NCBI GenBank assembly: GCA_012837395.1
Contig: DURF01000050.1
Span: 1 to 16,623, forward strand
Reading direction: 5' to 3'
Length of the DNA stretch: 16,623 nt
From: Acholeplasma sp.
GTDB lineage: Bacteria > Bacillota_I > Bacilli_A > Acholeplasmatales > Acholeplasmataceae
Under the pieces are notes generated by a model, which worked only from the letters and a program-made list of their open reading frames with translations, did no database searches and was not told the DNA's origin. Position 1 is the first letter of the stretch; each line of letters begins with the position of its first letter. Made by a program: the position numbers and the translations under genes. Shown one piece after another: positions 5,838 through 15,013 of this stretch.

Positions 5838-6149
5838 ATGGCAAAAAAAGATGTAATCAAAATTAGATTAAAAGCTTATGATCACAGATTAATTGATCAA
5901 GCAGCAAAGAAAATAGTTGATAGTGTAGTAGGTACAGGAGCAACAGTAAATGGACCAATCCCATTACCAACTAGCAAAGAAGTGTTCACAGTTTTAAGAT
6001 CACCACACGTTAATAAAGATTCACGTGAACAATTTGAAAGAAGAACTCACAAGAGATTAATTCAAATTGTTAATCCAAATCCAAAAACAATTGACACTTT
6101 AATGCACATTGACTTACCATCAGGTATTGATATTGTACTTAAAAAGTAA
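5838..6149 (+). CDS. rpsJ: 30S ribosomal protein S10 (uS10)
   Basis: Component of the 30S head that also acts, with NusB, in transcription antitermination of rRNA operons. The 103-residue length is normal. Family landmarks are [12 protein letters not shown] near the start, [29 protein letters not shown] in the middle (the extended loop) and a C-terminal strand ending in SGIDIVLKK. The ATG is seven bases after AAGGAG (5825-5830). It is the first gene of the operon, following the structured leader, the usual position in Bacillota. Confidence 0.98.
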   Translation: MAKKDVIKIRLKAYDHRLIDQAAKKIVDSVVGTGATVNGPIPLPTSKEVFTVLRSPHVNKDSREQFERRTHKRLIQIVNPNPKTIDTLMHIDLPSGIDIVLKK

Positions 6150-6184
6150 TTTAAGAAAATAATAAAAGAAGAAAGAGGTATATC

Positions 6185-6823
6185 ATGGCCAAAGGAATCT
6201 TAGGTAGAAAAATTGGTATGACACAAATTTTCGATGAAAATGGTGTTTTAATACCAGTTACAGTTGTTGACGTTAGCGATAACGTAGTATTACAACAAAA
6301 GACTGAAGAAATAGATGGTTATGTGGCAACTCAAGTTGGTTTTGAAACTAAAAGAGAAAAACTTTCAAACAAACCAGAGTTAGGACACGTAGCAAAAGCA
6401 AATACACAACCTAAGCGCTTCGTTAGAGAAATTCGTTTTGATAACTTTGAAAACGAGTTAACCAACTTAAGCGTCGGAGATGTAATTGCACCAGATATTT
6501 TTGCAGTCGGCGATTATGTGGATGTTACAGGAACATCAAAAGGTAAAGGTTTTCAAGGTGTTATTAAAAGACATAACCAAAGAACAGGTCCTCAAACACA
6601 CGGTTCGAGATTTCACCGTAGACCAGGTTCAATGGGTGCTGTAAAAGGTAACATTAAAGGTAAGAAATTACCAGGACAAATGGGAAATGTAAAAACAACA
6701 GTTCAAAACTTAGTTATTGCTGGTGTTGACACAGAAAATCAAATTATATTAATTAGCGGAAGTGTGCCTGGACCTAAAAAAGGTTTAGTAGTAATTAAAT
6801 CTGCTGTTAAGAAAGTTAAATAA
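6185..6823 (+). CDS. rplC: 50S ribosomal protein L3 (uL3)
   Basis: Early-assembly 50S protein whose long loop reaches toward the peptidyl-transferase centre. The 212-residue product opens with [18 protein letters not shown] and carries the central signature [10 protein letters not shown] (116-125). The loop holding [13 protein letters not shown] follows, then LPGQMGN (162-168), where the Gln is methylated in some bacteria. Start ATG at 6185 follows AAAGAGG. It lies 35 bp after rpsJ, one of the longest gaps in the operon, with no promoter or terminator visible in it. Confidence 0.98.
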   Translation: MAKGILGRKIGMTQIFDENGVLIPVTVVDVSDNVVLQQKTEEIDGYVATQVGFETKREKLSNKPELGHVAKANTQPKRFVREIRFDNFENELTNLSVGDVIAPDIFAVGDYVDVTGTSKGKGFQGVIKRHNQRTGPQTHGSRFHRRPGSMGAVKGNIKGKKLPGQMGNVKTTVQNLVIAGVDTENQIILISGSVPGPKKGLVVIKSAVKKVK

Positions 6824-6834
6824 GGAGGAAGAAT

Positions 6835-7467
6835 ATGCCAAAGTTAAATGTTTTAAATCAAGCAGGAGAAAAAGTTGGAAATATTGAACTTTCAGATCAT
6901 GTTTTTGGTATTACTCCTCACCAACAAGCACTATTTGATGTAGCAACAGCTCAAAGAGCAGCGCAACGTCAAGGAACAAGTGCAGTGAAGAATCGTTCTG
7001 AAGTTCGCGGTGGTGGAAAAAAACCATGGCGTCAAAAAGGAACTGGTCGTGCAAGACAAGGTTCAATTAGATCACCACAATGGCGTGGTGGTGGAGTGGT
7101 TTTTGGACCACAACCAAATAGAAACTATAATGTTAAGCTAAACAAAAAGGTAAGAAACTTAGCTTTTAGATCAGCTTTATCATTGTTCTTAAAAGAAGAA
7201 AAATTAGTTGTATTAGATGACTTAGTAATTGAAAACGGAAAAACAAAAGATTTCCAAGCAGTTTTAAATAACTTAAAATTAGATGGAAAAACATTGTTCG
7301 TTGGAAAAGAATTAGTTGAAACAAATGTAAGAGCAGGAAGAAACATTCCAGTTGTTAGTTTCGCTACTACAAATCATTTAAGTGTCTTAGACATTTTAAA
7401 TAGTCACAATCTAGTATTTACTAAAGATGCTATAGAAGCAATCGAGGAGGCACTAGGCAATGAGTAA
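6835..7467 (+). CDS. rplD: 50S ribosomal protein L4 (uL4)
   Basis: Early 23S rRNA-binding protein whose extended loop lines the exit tunnel; in E. coli it also represses its own S10 operon at the leader. The 210 residues include the basic loop [18 protein letters not shown] and [13 protein letters not shown] (about 58-91), the most conserved part of the family. Start ATG follows AAGGAGG. Its last 8 bp overlap the start of rplW (ATGAGTAA), so the two are translationally coupled. It is the natural candidate to bind the leader at 5713-5822. Confidence 0.98.
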   Translation: MPKLNVLNQAGEKVGNIELSDHVFGITPHQQALFDVATAQRAAQRQGTSAVKNRSEVRGGGKKPWRQKGTGRARQGSIRSPQWRGGGVVFGPQPNRNYNVKLNKKVRNLAFRSALSLFLKEEKLVVLDDLVIENGKTKDFQAVLNNLKLDGKTLFVGKELVETNVRAGRNIPVVSFATTNHLSVLDILNSHNLVFTKDAIEAIEEALGNE

Positions 7468-7756
7468 AATGAATCGTTATTATGAAATTATTCAAGCACC
7501 GATTATTACAGAGCAAACAATGAATTTAATTGATGACTTTAATCGTTATACATTTAAAGTTGCTAAAGATGCGAATAAAATTGAAATCAAAAATGCTATA
7601 GAAGCAATATTTGAAGTTAATGTTGTTAAGGTAAATACTATATTAGTAAAACCTAAATTCAAAAGAATGGGACAACATGAAGGATATACAGCTGCTTATA
7701 AAAAAGCAATTGTAGAGTTAGAAGAAGGCCAAACAATTGAAGCCTTCAATGTATAA
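7460..7756 (+). CDS. rplW: 50S ribosomal protein L23 (uL23)
   Basis: Sits at the rim of the polypeptide exit tunnel and is the docking site for trigger factor and the signal recognition particle. The 98 residues begin [20 protein letters not shown], with the family PIITE motif, and continue with the FKVAKDANKIEIKNAIEAIF core and the VNTILVKPK segment. The ATG at 7460 overlaps the rplD stop; a GAGGAGG inside rplD (7445-7451) supports it. A second in-frame ATG at 7469 is possible but has a worse position. Confidence 0.97.
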   Translation: MSKMNRYYEIIQAPIITEQTMNLIDDFNRYTFKVAKDANKIEIKNAIEAIFEVNVVKVNTILVKPKFKRMGQHEGYTAAYKKAIVELEEGQTIEAFNV

Positions 7757-7785
7757 TTTGTGAAATAATATAGGAGGTTTTTAAC

Positions 7786-8616
7786 ATGGCGGTTAAAAAA
7801 TATAAACCAACGTCAAATGCTCGTCGTAATATGAGCGGATTAACATTCGAAGAAATTACAACATCTACTCCTGAAAAATCACTACTTGCGCCAATTACTC
7901 GTACAGGTGGCCGTAACAACACTGGTAGAACAACAGTTCGTCATATCGGTGGCGGTGCTAAGAGAAAATATCGCTTAATCGATTTTAAAAGAAATAAAGA
8001 TAATATCGAAGGTAGAGTAGCAACAATTGAATACGATCCAAATCGTAGTGCATTTATTGCTTTAATTAATTATGTAGATGGAGAAAAAAGATACATCATT
8101 GCACCAAAAGGATTAAATGTTGGTGACAAAATTTATTCAGGTACTGATGTAGATATTAAAGTAGGTAATGCATTACCACTTAGAAATATTCCAGTAGGTA
8201 CAACAGTTCACAACGTTGAACTTAAACCAGGCAAAGGTGGACAACTTGCAAGAAGTGCAGGAACATCAGCCCAAATTTTAGGACGTGAAGAAAAATACGT
8301 TTTAGTTAGATTACAATCAGGTGAAGTTCGTAAGATTTTAGGAACATGCCGCGCAACAGTCGGTCAAGTTGGAAATGAATCTTGGGAATTAATCAACTGG
8401 GGTAAAGCAGGACGTGTACGTCATTTAGGAATTAGACCAACAGTTAGAGGTTCAGCGATGAACCCGGTAAACCACCCACACGGTGGTGGTGAAGGTAGAA
8501 CGCCAATCGGTCGTGTGTCACCAATGACACCATGGGGTAAAAAAGCTCGTGGTATTAAGACACGTGATACTAAGAAAGCGTCTAATGATTTAATAATTCG
8601 TCGCCGTACGAAATAA
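7786..8616 (+). CDS. rplB: 50S ribosomal protein L2 (uL2)
   Basis: Large 50S protein needed for subunit association and for the peptidyl-transferase centre. At 276 residues it is full length. It has [19 protein letters not shown] near 39-57, the RNA-binding core with [24 protein letters not shown], and the near-invariant NHPHGGGEG (229-237) containing the His linked to peptidyl-transferase function. The C-terminus is very basic. Start ATG follows TAGGAGG. This gene is more GC-rich than its neighbours, as expected from its conserved Gly/Pro/Arg-rich segments, not evidence of transfer. Confidence 0.98.
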   Translation: MAVKKYKPTSNARRNMSGLTFEEITTSTPEKSLLAPITRTGGRNNTGRTTVRHIGGGAKRKYRLIDFKRNKDNIEGRVATIEYDPNRSAFIALINYVDGEKRYIIAPKGLNVGDKIYSGTDVDIKVGNALPLRNIPVGTTVHNVELKPGKGGQLARSAGTSAQILGREEKYVLVRLQSGEVRKILGTCRATVGQVGNESWELINWGKAGRVRHLGIRPTVRGSAMNPVNHPHGGGEGRTPIGRVSPMTPWGKKARGIKTRDTKKASNDLIIRRRTK

Positions 8617-8629
8617 TTAGGAGGAAAAC

Positions 8630-8923
8630 ATGGCACGTTCAGTTAAAAAAGGACCATTTTGTGATCTACACTTATTAAATAAAGTTAGAGAACAAAATAA
8701 AGCAAACGAGAAAAAAGTGATCCAAACTTGGTCACGCCGTTCAACGATTTTCCCTGATTTCGTTGGGCACACAGTAGCAGTTCATAATGGTAAGGAACAT
8801 GTTCCAGTATATATTACAGAAGATATGGTTGGACATAAATTTGGTGAATTCGCACCAACAAGAACTTACCGTGGACATGGTAAAGATGATAAAAAGGGTC
8901 GCGACAAAAAAGCGGGCTTTTAA
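8630..8923 (+). CDS. rpsS: 30S ribosomal protein S19 (uS19)
   Basis: 30S head protein that pairs with S13 near the A-site tRNA. The 97-residue product shows the whole family pattern: [12 protein letters not shown] at the start, [23 protein letters not shown], then [21 protein letters not shown] sequence (here [14 protein letters not shown]) and a basic tail [15 protein letters not shown]. Start follows TAGGAGG; 13 bp after rplB. Confidence 0.98.
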   Translation: MARSVKKGPFCDLHLLNKVREQNKANEKKVIQTWSRRSTIFPDFVGHTVAVHNGKEHVPVYITEDMVGHKFGEFAPTRTYRGHGKDDKKGRDKKAGF

Positions 8924-8940
8924 TTAGGAGGAGAATATAA

Positions 8941-9288
8941 ATGGAAGTTAAAGCAATACATAAAACAGCAAGAATTGCTCCTCGTAAAGCTCGTCTAGTT
9001 ATCGATTTAATTAGAGGAAAAGACATTAAAGAAGCACAAGCTATTTTAATGTTTACACCAAAAGGAGCATCACCGCTTATTTTAAAAGTTTTAAATAGTG
9101 CGGTAGCAAATGCTGAACATAATAATGGAATGGATAGAGATAATCTATTTGTTAAAGAAGCTTATGTGAGTGAAGGTATCACAATGAAAAGAATGTTACC
9201 TAGAGCTCAAGGTAGAGCAGATGTGATTTCAAAAAGAACAAGCCATATAACAGTAGTTGTGGCTGAAAGAGAAATGGGTGGTGAATAA
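8941..9288 (+). CDS. rplV: 50S ribosomal protein L22 (uL22)
   Basis: Binds several 23S domains, and its long beta-hairpin lines the exit tunnel, where changes can give macrolide resistance. The 115 residues begin with the helical core [20 protein letters not shown], contain [16 protein letters not shown] and carry the hairpin tip [11 protein letters not shown] (83-93), which looks normal with no insertion or deletion. Start ATG follows TAGGAGGAG. The Gly-Gly-Glu end codons provide a weak SD-like stretch for rpsC, which starts 2 bp later. Confidence 0.97.
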   Translation: MEVKAIHKTARIAPRKARLVIDLIRGKDIKEAQAILMFTPKGASPLILKVLNSAVANAEHNNGMDRDNLFVKEAYVSEGITMKRMLPRAQGRADVISKRTSHITVVVAEREMGGE

Positions 9289-9290
9289 AG

Positions 9291-10046
9291 ATGGGTCAAA
9301 AAGTTAATCCAATAGGACTACGTGTTGGTGTTATTAGAGATTGGGATTCAAAATGGTATGCTGATTCTAAACAAGTTCCAGCACTTATTAAAGAAGACGC
9401 ACAAATTCGCGAGCTATTAAATAAAAAATATGCAAATGCAGCTGTTTCTCACATTGAAATCGAAAGATTAAAAGGTGCTAAAGGTAAAGATAGAGTTAAG
9501 ATTACACTACACTCAGCAAAACCAGGGGTAGTAATTGGTCGCGAGGCACAAATATTAAAAGAAACTATTGCAGAATTAGAAAAATTAACTAAAAAAGAAA
9601 TTGTTTTAAATGTTGTTGAAGTAAGAAAACCTGAAGTAGTTGCGACATTAGTTGCACAAAACATTGCAGAACAATTAGAAAACCGTGCTTCATTTAGAAG
9701 AGCGCAAAAAATTGCAATTCAAAGAGCTTTAAAAGCAGGAGCAAAAGGTATTAAAACATCTGTATCAGGTCGTTTAGGCGGAGCAGAAATGGCACGTACA
9801 GAAGGGTATTCAGAAGGACAAGTTCCTCTACATACGATTAGAGCAGACGTTGAGTTTGCAATCGCAGAAGCACATACAACTTATGGAATCTTAGGAGTAA
9901 AAGTTTGGATTTATAATGGTGAAATTTTACCAGGACAAAACCACGAAGAAATAAGAAAACAAAGACAAAGTGCTCCAGCTCAATCAGAAAGAGGAAAGAG
10001 ACGTCCAGCAAGAAGAAGATCAAATGATGGTAAAGGGGGGAACTAA
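9291..10046 (+). CDS. rpsC: 30S ribosomal protein S3 (uS3)
   Basis: Part of the mRNA entry channel on the 30S head, with helicase function shared with S4 and S5. The 251 residues open with [14 protein letters not shown], contain a KH domain (about 40-110) and the C-terminal domain [41 protein letters not shown], and a long Arg/Lys-rich tail after residue 222. The KH loop that is normally G-K-K-G or similar reads G-R-E-A at 83-86, replacing the second Gly. No strong SD precedes the ATG; it lies 2 bp after rplV, so coupling is likely. Confidence 0.97.
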   Translation: MGQKVNPIGLRVGVIRDWDSKWYADSKQVPALIKEDAQIRELLNKKYANAAVSHIEIERLKGAKGKDRVKITLHSAKPGVVIGREAQILKETIAELEKLTKKEIVLNVVEVRKPEVVATLVAQNIAEQLENRASFRRAQKIAIQRALKAGAKGIKTSVSGRLGGAEMARTEGYSEGQVPLHTIRADVEFAIAEAHTTYGILGVKVWIYNGEILPGQNHEEIRKQRQSAPAQSERGKRRPARRRSNDGKGGN

Positions 10047-10048
10047 TT

Positions 10049-10474
10049 ATGTTATTACCAAAAAGAACAAAGTTCCGTCGTCCTCATCGCGTAAGTTATG
10101 AAGGAAAAGCAAAAGGTAAAAACCAAGTTCAAAATGGTGATTATGCTTTAGTAGCTTTAGAAGGTGCTTGGATTACAAACAGACAAATCGAAGCAGCTCG
10201 TATTGCTATGACAAGACATATGCGTCGTGTTGGTAAAGTATGGATTAATATTTTCCCGCACATGTCCTTAACTAAAAAACCACTTGAAGTTCGTATGGGT
10301 TCCGGTAAAGGGGCACCAGATAGCTGGGTGGCAGTAGTTAAAGAAGGAAAAGTTATGTTTGAAATTGGTCAAGTTTCTGAAGGGGTAGCTAGAGAAGCTT
10401 TAAGACTTGCTGCTCATAAATTACCAATTAAAACAAAAATAGTAACAAGAGGTGAGCATAATGAAGGCAAATGA
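10049..10474 (+). CDS. rplP: 50S ribosomal protein L16 (uL16)
   Basis: Late-assembly 50S protein that helps position tRNA at the A site and peptidyl-transferase centre. The 141 residues have the family start [14 protein letters not shown], the core [20 protein letters not shown], and [21 protein letters not shown], where the Arg of VRMGSGKG is hydroxylated in some bacteria. An AAAGGGGGG run (10032-10040) serves as an unusual G-rich SD. The gene ends in TGA (10472-10474), inside rpmC, which is direct evidence that TGA is a stop codon here. Confidence 0.97.
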   Translation: MLLPKRTKFRRPHRVSYEGKAKGKNQVQNGDYALVALEGAWITNRQIEAARIAMTRHMRRVGKVWINIFPHMSLTKKPLEVRMGSGKGAPDSWVAVVKEGKVMFEIGQVSEGVAREALRLAAHKLPIKTKIVTRGEHNEGK

Positions 10475-10649
10475 AATTAGAAAATTAACAACTCCAGAGT
10501 TAGAAGCTAGAGTTACTGAATTAAAAGAAGAATTATTTAATTTACGCTTTCAGCTCGCAGTCGGTCAATTAGAAAATACTGCAAGAATTAAAACAGTTAA
10601 AAGAACAATCGCTCAAATGTTAACCATTATGGGCGAACGAGTTGAATAA
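10461..10649 (+). CDS. rpmC: 50S ribosomal protein L29 (uL29)
   Basis: Small helical-hairpin protein at the exit tunnel rim next to L23. The 62-residue product has the typical [43 protein letters not shown] pattern. I chose the ATG at 10461; a GTG at 10452 would add three residues but overlaps the GAGGTGAG SD (10449-10456). The first 14 bp overlap the end of rplP, so translation is coupled. Confidence 0.96.
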   Translation: MKANEIRKLTTPELEARVTELKEELFNLRFQLAVGQLENTARIKTVKRTIAQMLTIMGERVE

Positions 10650-10663
10650 AGGAGGAAAAAGGT

Positions 10664-10924
10664 ATGGAAAGAAACAAAAGAAAAGTTTATACAGGCTTTG
10701 TAACATCAGATAAAAGAGATAAAACAATTACAGTTGAAATTACAAACTACCGTAAATCACCTTTATATGGAAAACTCGTAAAGGTAACTAAAAAAATTCA
10801 TGTTCATGATGAAAATAATGAAGCAGGAATTGGTGATCGCGTAAGAGTAATGGAAACTCGTCCATTATCAAAACAAAAAAGATTCCGTTTAATGGAAATA
10901 TTAGAAAAATCAGATTTAGCGTAG
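10664..10924 (+). CDS. rpsQ: 30S ribosomal protein S17 (uS17)
   Basis: Primary 16S rRNA-binding protein of the OB fold, needed early in 30S body assembly. The 86 residues carry [22 protein letters not shown], the [20 protein letters not shown] segment and [20 protein letters not shown], all family landmarks. Start follows AAAGGAGG. The TAG stop runs directly into the SD of rplN (TAGGAAGGAG). Confidence 0.97.
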   Translation: MERNKRKVYTGFVTSDKRDKTITVEITNYRKSPLYGKLVKVTKKIHVHDENNEAGIGDRVRVMETRPLSKQKRFRLMEILEKSDLA

Positions 10925-10939
10925 GAAGGAGAACTATCA

Positions 10940-11308
10940 ATGATTCAAAAAGAAACTAGAGTCCAAGTTGCCGATAATAGCGGTGCTAGAGAATTACAAG
11001 TAATTAAAGTTCTTGGTGGTTCAGGTCGCCGTTACGCTAATATCGGAGATATTGTAACAGCGGCTGTTAAGAAATCAACACCAACAGGAGCAGTTAAAAA
11101 AGGTGACGTTGTAAGAGCAGTTATTGTTCGTACTAAACACGGAGTTCGTCGTGCAGATGGATCAGTTATTAAGTTCGATGAAAATGCAGCAGTCGTCATT
11201 AAAGATGATTTGAACCCACGTGGTACAAGAATTTTTGGACCAGTGGCAAGAGAGTTAAGAGAGAAAAACTTCATGAGAATTTTATCTCTAGCTCCAGAAG
11301 TATTATAA
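10940..11308 (+). CDS. rplN: 50S ribosomal protein L14 (uL14)
   Basis: 50S protein at the subunit interface, contacting 16S helix 14 and the silencing factor RsfS in species that have it. The 122 residues match the standard length. They begin [18 protein letters not shown], contain [24 protein letters not shown] and [30 protein letters not shown], and end in [11 protein letters not shown] follows AAGGAG. No deviations seen. Confidence 0.98.
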   Translation: MIQKETRVQVADNSGARELQVIKVLGGSGRRYANIGDIVTAAVKKSTPTGAVKKGDVVRAVIVRTKHGVRRADGSVIKFDENAAVVIKDDLNPRGTRIFGPVARELREKNFMRILSLAPEVL

Positions 11309-11321
11309 GGAGGTCGCAACT

Positions 11322-11678
11322 ATGCAAATTAAAACTGGAGATACAGTAGCAATTATCGCAGGTCGCGATCAATTCGTTACTGATAAAAAAGGTAATAAAT
11401 CAAGAAAAACTGGTACAGTATTACAAGTTTTTCCAAAAACAAATAAAGTATTAGTTCAAGGTGTTAACATTGTTAAAAAACACCAACGTCCATCTCAAGC
11501 AAATGAAGATGGTGGGATTATTGAAATTGAAGCACCAATTGATGCATCAAATGTAGCGTTAATTGATCCTTCAACAAATCTACCAACGAGAGTTAGAATT
11601 AAAACAGAAGTTGATTCTAAAGGTAAGACTAAAAAAGTTCGTGTTGCAGTTAAAACTGGAACACCGATTGATAAATAA
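11322..11678 (+). CDS. rplX: 50S ribosomal protein L24 (uL24)
   Basis: Assembly-initiating 50S protein with an SH3-like KOW fold near the tunnel exit. The N-terminal part [14 protein letters not shown] and [14 protein letters not shown] region (here [11 protein letters not shown]) with [12 protein letters not shown] is typical. At 118 residues it is somewhat longer than many bacterial L24 proteins (about 103); the extra length is in the C-terminal half, which ends in a Lys/Val/Thr-rich tail. Start follows AAGGAGG; it is 13 bp after rplN. Confidence 0.96.
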   Translation: MQIKTGDTVAIIAGRDQFVTDKKGNKSRKTGTVLQVFPKTNKVLVQGVNIVKKHQRPSQANEDGGIIEIEAPIDASNVALIDPSTNLPTRVRIKTEVDSKGKTKKVRVAVKTGTPIDK

Positions 11679-11692
11679 GGAGTTTGATGAAT

Positions 11693-12235
11693 ATGAGTAG
11701 TAGATTAAGAGAACAATTTAATGACGTTGTCAAACCCGAACTAATGAAAGAATTCAACTATAAAAGTGTTATGCAAGTACCACGCCTAGAAAAAATTGTT
11801 GTTAATATGGGTGTTGGTGAAGCAATTGGGAATTCAAGATTTTTAGATGAAGCTGTTAATGAGTTAAGAACTTTAACTGGACAACAGCCAGTTATTACAA
11901 AAGCTAAAAAATCAGTATCTAACTTTAAATTAAGAGATGGTATGCCAATTGGAGCAAAAGTTACTTTAAGAGGAGAAAAAATGTATCACTTCTTAGATAA
12001 GTTAGTATCAATTGCTCTACCACGTGTTCGTGACTTTAGAGGAGTTTCAAACAACTCATTTGATGGTCGCGGAAACTATACACTTGGTGTTAAAGAACAA
12101 ATTATTTTCCCAGAAATTAGTTTAGATAAAGTAAATCGAGTTCGTGGAATGGACATTGTTATTGTTACAACGGCAGAAACTGACCAAGAAGCACATGCGC
12201 TACTAAGTCATTTAGGTATGCCGTTTAGAAAGTAG
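11693..12235 (+). CDS. rplE: 50S ribosomal protein L5 (uL5)
   Basis: Binds 5S rRNA in the central protuberance and touches the P-site tRNA. The protein shows [65 protein letters not shown], and the C-terminal [18 protein letters not shown]. Three starts are clustered: TTG 11684, ATG 11687 and ATG 11693. I favour 11693 (180 residues, close to the Bacillus length, ten bases after AAGGAG); ATG 11687 has only a four-base spacer but cannot be excluded. Confidence 0.95.
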   Translation: MSSRLREQFNDVVKPELMKEFNYKSVMQVPRLEKIVVNMGVGEAIGNSRFLDEAVNELRTLTGQQPVITKAKKSVSNFKLRDGMPIGAKVTLRGEKMYHFLDKLVSIALPRVRDFRGVSNNSFDGRGNYTLGVKEQIIFPEISLDKVNRVRGMDIVIVTTAETDQEAHALLSHLGMPFRK

Positions 12236-12244
12236 GGAAGTATT

Positions 12245-12514
12245 ATGGCAAAGAAATCAAAAATTGTAAAAAATGAAAAACGTCGTGAAATAGTTGAACG
12301 TTATCGTGAAAAAAGAGCTGCTTTAATTGCTGCAGGCGATTACGAAGGCTTACAAAAACTGCCACGTAATGCTTCACCAACACGCGTTAGAAACCGTGAT
12401 TCTATCGATGGTAGACCACGCGGTTATGTAGGAAAATTTGGTTTATCACGTGTTAAATTTCGTGAATTAGCGCATAAAGGTGAATTACCAGGCGTTAAGA
12501 AATCAAGCTGGTAA
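12245..12514 (+). CDS. rpsN: 30S ribosomal protein S14, long zinc-independent form (uS14)
   Basis: 30S head protein near the A site. At 89 residues this is the long form: N-terminal [34 protein letters not shown], then [14 protein letters not shown] and a C-terminal [30 protein letters not shown]. There is no CxxC...CxxC zinc ribbon. In most Bacillota the copy in this operon slot is the 61-residue zinc form, and the zinc-free paralogue lies elsewhere, often under Zur. The SD is modest (AGGGAAG, overlapping the rplE stop). I see only one S14 in the window. Confidence 0.96.
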   Translation: MAKKSKIVKNEKRREIVERYREKRAALIAAGDYEGLQKLPRNASPTRVRNRDSIDGRPRGYVGKFGLSRVKFRELAHKGELPGVKKSSW

Positions 12515-12529
12515 TAAGGAGGAAGAAAC

Positions 12530-12928
12530 ATGGTTATGACTGATCCAATTGCGGATTTACTAACAAGAATTCGTAACGCAAATCATATGCGTCACGAAAC
12601 AGTCGAGATTCCTGCTTCTAGAGTTAAATTAGATATTTTAGAAGTATTTAAAAAAGAAGGATTCATTCTTGACTATAAAGTAGTAGATGCCGGAGTAGCA
12701 AGCAAAATAGTAGTAAAATTAAAATATACAAATAATAATGAACGTGTAATCAAAGGATTAAAAAGGATATCGAAACCAGGTCTTCGCGTTTATGCAAAAG
12801 TGGAAGAATTACCACGTGTATTAAACGGTTTAGGTGTTGCGGTTATCTCAACATCAAATGGTGTTATGACTGACAAAGAAGCAAGAGTTGCCAAAGTTGG
12901 CGGCGAAGTCTTAGCTTATATTTGGTAA
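12530..12928 (+). CDS. rpsH: 30S ribosomal protein S8 (uS8)
   Basis: Central-domain 16S rRNA-binding protein; in E. coli it is the translational repressor of the spc operon. The 132 residues match the family: [33 protein letters not shown] at the start and the C-terminal [26 protein letters not shown]. The ATG at 12530 has AAGGAGG seven bases upstream; the ATG at 12536 is less likely. No E. coli-like S8 binding hairpin was recognised near rplE. Confidence 0.97.
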   Translation: MVMTDPIADLLTRIRNANHMRHETVEIPASRVKLDILEVFKKEGFILDYKVVDAGVASKIVVKLKYTNNNERVIKGLKRISKPGLRVYAKVEELPRVLNGLGVAVISTSNGVMTDKEARVAKVGGEVLAYIW

Positions 12929-12943
12929 TAAAAGGAGGAAATC

Positions 12944-13483
12944 ATGAGTCGTATAGGTAATAAAGTGATTCAAGTCCCTGCTGGTGTTACTGTTAATATA
13001 GGCGAAGCAAACTTTGTAACAGTTAAAGGACCTAAAGGAGAACTTGAATTCAAGTTTAATGAAAACTTAGATATTAAATTAGAAGGTAATGAAATTAGTA
13101 TTTCAAGACCGAATAACGAAATTTTTACTCGTAAAATTCATGGAACAACTCGTTCCCTATTAGCAAATATGGTACAAGGTGTTCATGAAGGATATAGTAA
13201 AAAATTAGAAATTCATGGAGTTGGTTATCGTGCTAACTTAGAAGGGAAAAATTTAAACTTAAGTTTAGGTTTTTCACACCCAGTTGTTTTAGAAATTCCA
13301 GAAGGATTAACAGTTGAAGTACCTAAAAATACAGAAATTACTGTTTCAGGGTATGATAAACAAGCAGTGGGTGAATTTGCAGCTAAAATTAGAGCTTTCC
13401 GTAAACCAGAGCCTTATCTTGGAAAAGGTATTCGTTATGTTGATGAATATGTTCCACGTAAAGCCGGTAAGACAGCTAAGTAG
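12944..13483 (+). CDS. rplF: 50S ribosomal protein L6 (uL6)
   Basis: Two-domain 50S protein near the sarcin-ricin loop and factor-binding site. The 179 residues open [15 protein letters not shown], include [19 protein letters not shown] and LSLGFSHPV, and end with the family signature [25 protein letters not shown]. Start follows AAAGGAGG. No truncation or odd insertion is visible. Confidence 0.98.
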   Translation: MSRIGNKVIQVPAGVTVNIGEANFVTVKGPKGELEFKFNENLDIKLEGNEISISRPNNEIFTRKIHGTTRSLLANMVQGVHEGYSKKLEIHGVGYRANLEGKNLNLSLGFSHPVVLEIPEGLTVEVPKNTEITVSGYDKQAVGEFAAKIRAFRKPEPYLGKGIRYVDEYVPRKAGKTAK

Positions 13484-13495
13484 GAGGGAATATAG

Positions 13496-13849
13496 ATGAT
13501 AAAACAAATTAGAAAAAATGAAAACAGAAAAAAACGTCATTTCCGTATCCGCCAAATTGTTAAAGGAACAGCTGATCGTCCAAGATTATCAGTATTTCGT
13601 TCAAACAAAGCAATTTATGTGCAATTAATTGATGACGTTGCACAAAAAACATTACTTAGCGCACGTACACAAGAGTTAGGATTAAATAATGCTAATATTG
13701 AAAGTGCAAAAGCTTTAGGTAAATTAATTGCCGAAAAAGCACTTGAAAAAGAAATTAAAAAAGTTGTGTTTGACCGTGGTGGATATTTATATCACGGTAA
13801 AATCAAAGCATTAGCTGAAGCAGCTCGTGAAGCTGGACTACAATTTTAA
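13496..13849 (+). CDS. rplR: 50S ribosomal protein L18 (uL18)
   Basis: Binds 5S rRNA together with L5 and places it in the central protuberance. The 117-residue product has the basic N-terminus [41 protein letters not shown] and the end [28 protein letters not shown], all standard. The ATG at 13496 follows TAGGAGGG, which overlaps the rplF TAG stop. Confidence 0.97.
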   Translation: MIKQIRKNENRKKRHFRIRQIVKGTADRPRLSVFRSNKAIYVQLIDDVAQKTLLSARTQELGLNNANIESAKALGKLIAEKALEKEIKKVVFDRGGYLYHGKIKALAEAAREAGLQF

Positions 13850-13867
13850 GAAAGGAGAATATAAATT

Positions 13868-14383
13868 ATGGCTGACGTAAGAAAAAATTTCGATCAACAA
13901 GAAGAACAAAATCCTTTTGAAGAACGTGTTGTCGCGATTAATCGTGTAACAAAAGTAGTAAAAGGTGGGCGTCGTTTTAAATTCTCTGCACTTGTAGTTG
14001 TAGGTAATAAAGCGGGTCAAGTCGGTTTTGGCACAGGTAAAGCACAAGAAGTACCTGATGCAATTAAAAAAGCGATTGAAAATGCAAAAACAAATTTAAT
14101 TACAGTTCCACTAGTTGGAACAACAATCCCACACGAAGTAGTGGGTAACTATGGAGCAGGAAAAGTATTTTTCCGCCCTGCATCTGAAGGTACCGGTATT
14201 GTTGCTGGTGGTGCTGTTCGTTCAATTTTTGAATTAGCAGGAATTACTGACGTACTTTCAAAATCATTAGGTTCAAGAACACCAATTAACATGGTAAGAG
14301 CAACTTTTGCAGGATTACAAGAATTAAGAACTATTGAAGAGGTAGCTAAACTTCGTGGTCTTTCAGTATCGGAGATAAGATAA
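13868..14383 (+). CDS. rpsE: 30S ribosomal protein S5 (uS5)
   Basis: 30S body protein important for decoding accuracy and mRNA entry. The 171 residues carry an acidic Gln-rich leader ([16 protein letters not shown]), then the double-stranded RNA-binding-like domain [37 protein letters not shown] and the C-terminal [30 protein letters not shown]. Start follows AAAGGAG with a ten-base spacer. The stop is 1 bp before the rpmD ATG. Confidence 0.97.
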   Translation: MADVRKNFDQQEEQNPFEERVVAINRVTKVVKGGRRFKFSALVVVGNKAGQVGFGTGKAQEVPDAIKKAIENAKTNLITVPLVGTTIPHEVVGNYGAGKVFFRPASEGTGIVAGGAVRSIFELAGITDVLSKSLGSRTPINMVRATFAGLQELRTIEEVAKLRGLSVSEIR

Positions 14384-14384
14384 T

Positions 14385-14561
14385 ATGAAAGTAAAAATCA
14401 CATTAACAAGAAGTTTAATTGGTCGTAAGTTCGATCAAGTAAGAACAGCACACGCATTAGGATTAAGAAAAATTAATCAAGTTGTAGAACATGAAAAGAA
14501 TGATGCTATTTTAGGAATGATTAATAAAATTAGTCATTTAATTAAAGTAGAAGAATTATAA
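14385..14561 (+). CDS. rpmD: 50S ribosomal protein L30 (uL30)
   Basis: Small 50S protein of ferredoxin-like fold. The 58-residue product begins [15 protein letters not shown] and contains the typical [29 protein letters not shown]. It is easily missed because of its size, but the frame fills exactly the gap between rpsE and rplO, begins 1 bp after the S5 stop and has a GGAG (14371-14374) ten bases upstream. Gene order L30-L15-SecY is the conserved bacterial one. Confidence 0.96.
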   Translation: MKVKITLTRSLIGRKFDQVRTAHALGLRKINQVVEHEKNDAILGMINKISHLIKVEEL

Positions 14562-14574
14562 GGAGGAGACATTT

Positions 14575-15012
14575 ATGTTAAATCAATTAAAACCAGTTGA
14601 AGGTGCAAGAAAAGAACGTAAACGTCTCGGCCGTGGTATCGCAAGTGGTACTGGAAAAACAGCCGGTAAAGGTCATAAAGGCCAAAAGGCACGTTCAGGT
14701 AATCAACCAAGACCAGGTTTTGAAGGTGGACAAATTCCATTTTTCCAAAGAATTCCAAAACGTGGTTTTAACAATGTAAACCGTAAAGAATATACAATTG
14801 TAAACTTAAGTGATTTAAATGTATTTGAAGACGGTGAAAAAGTAACACCAGAAGTATTATTACAAAGAGGTGTTATATCAAAAGTTTTATCAGGTGTTAA
14901 AGTTCTTGCAAAAGGAACTCTTGATAAAAAATTAACAGTTCAAGCACATAAATTTTCAAAAGTTGCAAAGGAAGCAATCGAGAAAAATGGTGGAACAGTA
15001 GAGGTAATTTAA
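14575..15012 (+). CDS. rplO: 50S ribosomal protein L15 (uL15)
   Basis: Late 50S assembly protein with a long basic extension reaching into 23S rRNA. The 145 residues have [50 protein letters not shown] near the N-terminus and a globular C-terminal domain ending in GGTVEVI. Start follows AAGGAGG. The TAA stop is 1 bp before the secY ATG, and the gene's last codons supply the GAGGT used as SD by secY. Confidence 0.98.
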   Translation: MLNQLKPVEGARKERKRLGRGIASGTGKTAGKGHKGQKARSGNQPRPGFEGGQIPFFQRIPKRGFNNVNRKEYTIVNLSDLNVFEDGEKVTPEVLLQRGVISKVLSGVKVLAKGTLDKKLTVQAHKFSKVAKEAIEKNGGTVEVI

Positions 15013-15013
15013 T

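Noticed and set aside
7786..8616. Higher GC in rplB as a sign of horizontal transfer
   Set aside because: The rise follows the conserved Gly/Pro/Arg-rich protein segments, and gene order and SD pattern are those of the operon.
11032..11319. Minus-strand open frame across rplN
   Set aside because: Antisense shadow of a fully conserved ribosomal gene, without SD or family similarity.
13314..13499. Alternative-frame open frames at the end of rplF and the start of rplO
   Set aside because: They lie wholly within conserved ribosomal genes in the wrong frame and show no coding signal.
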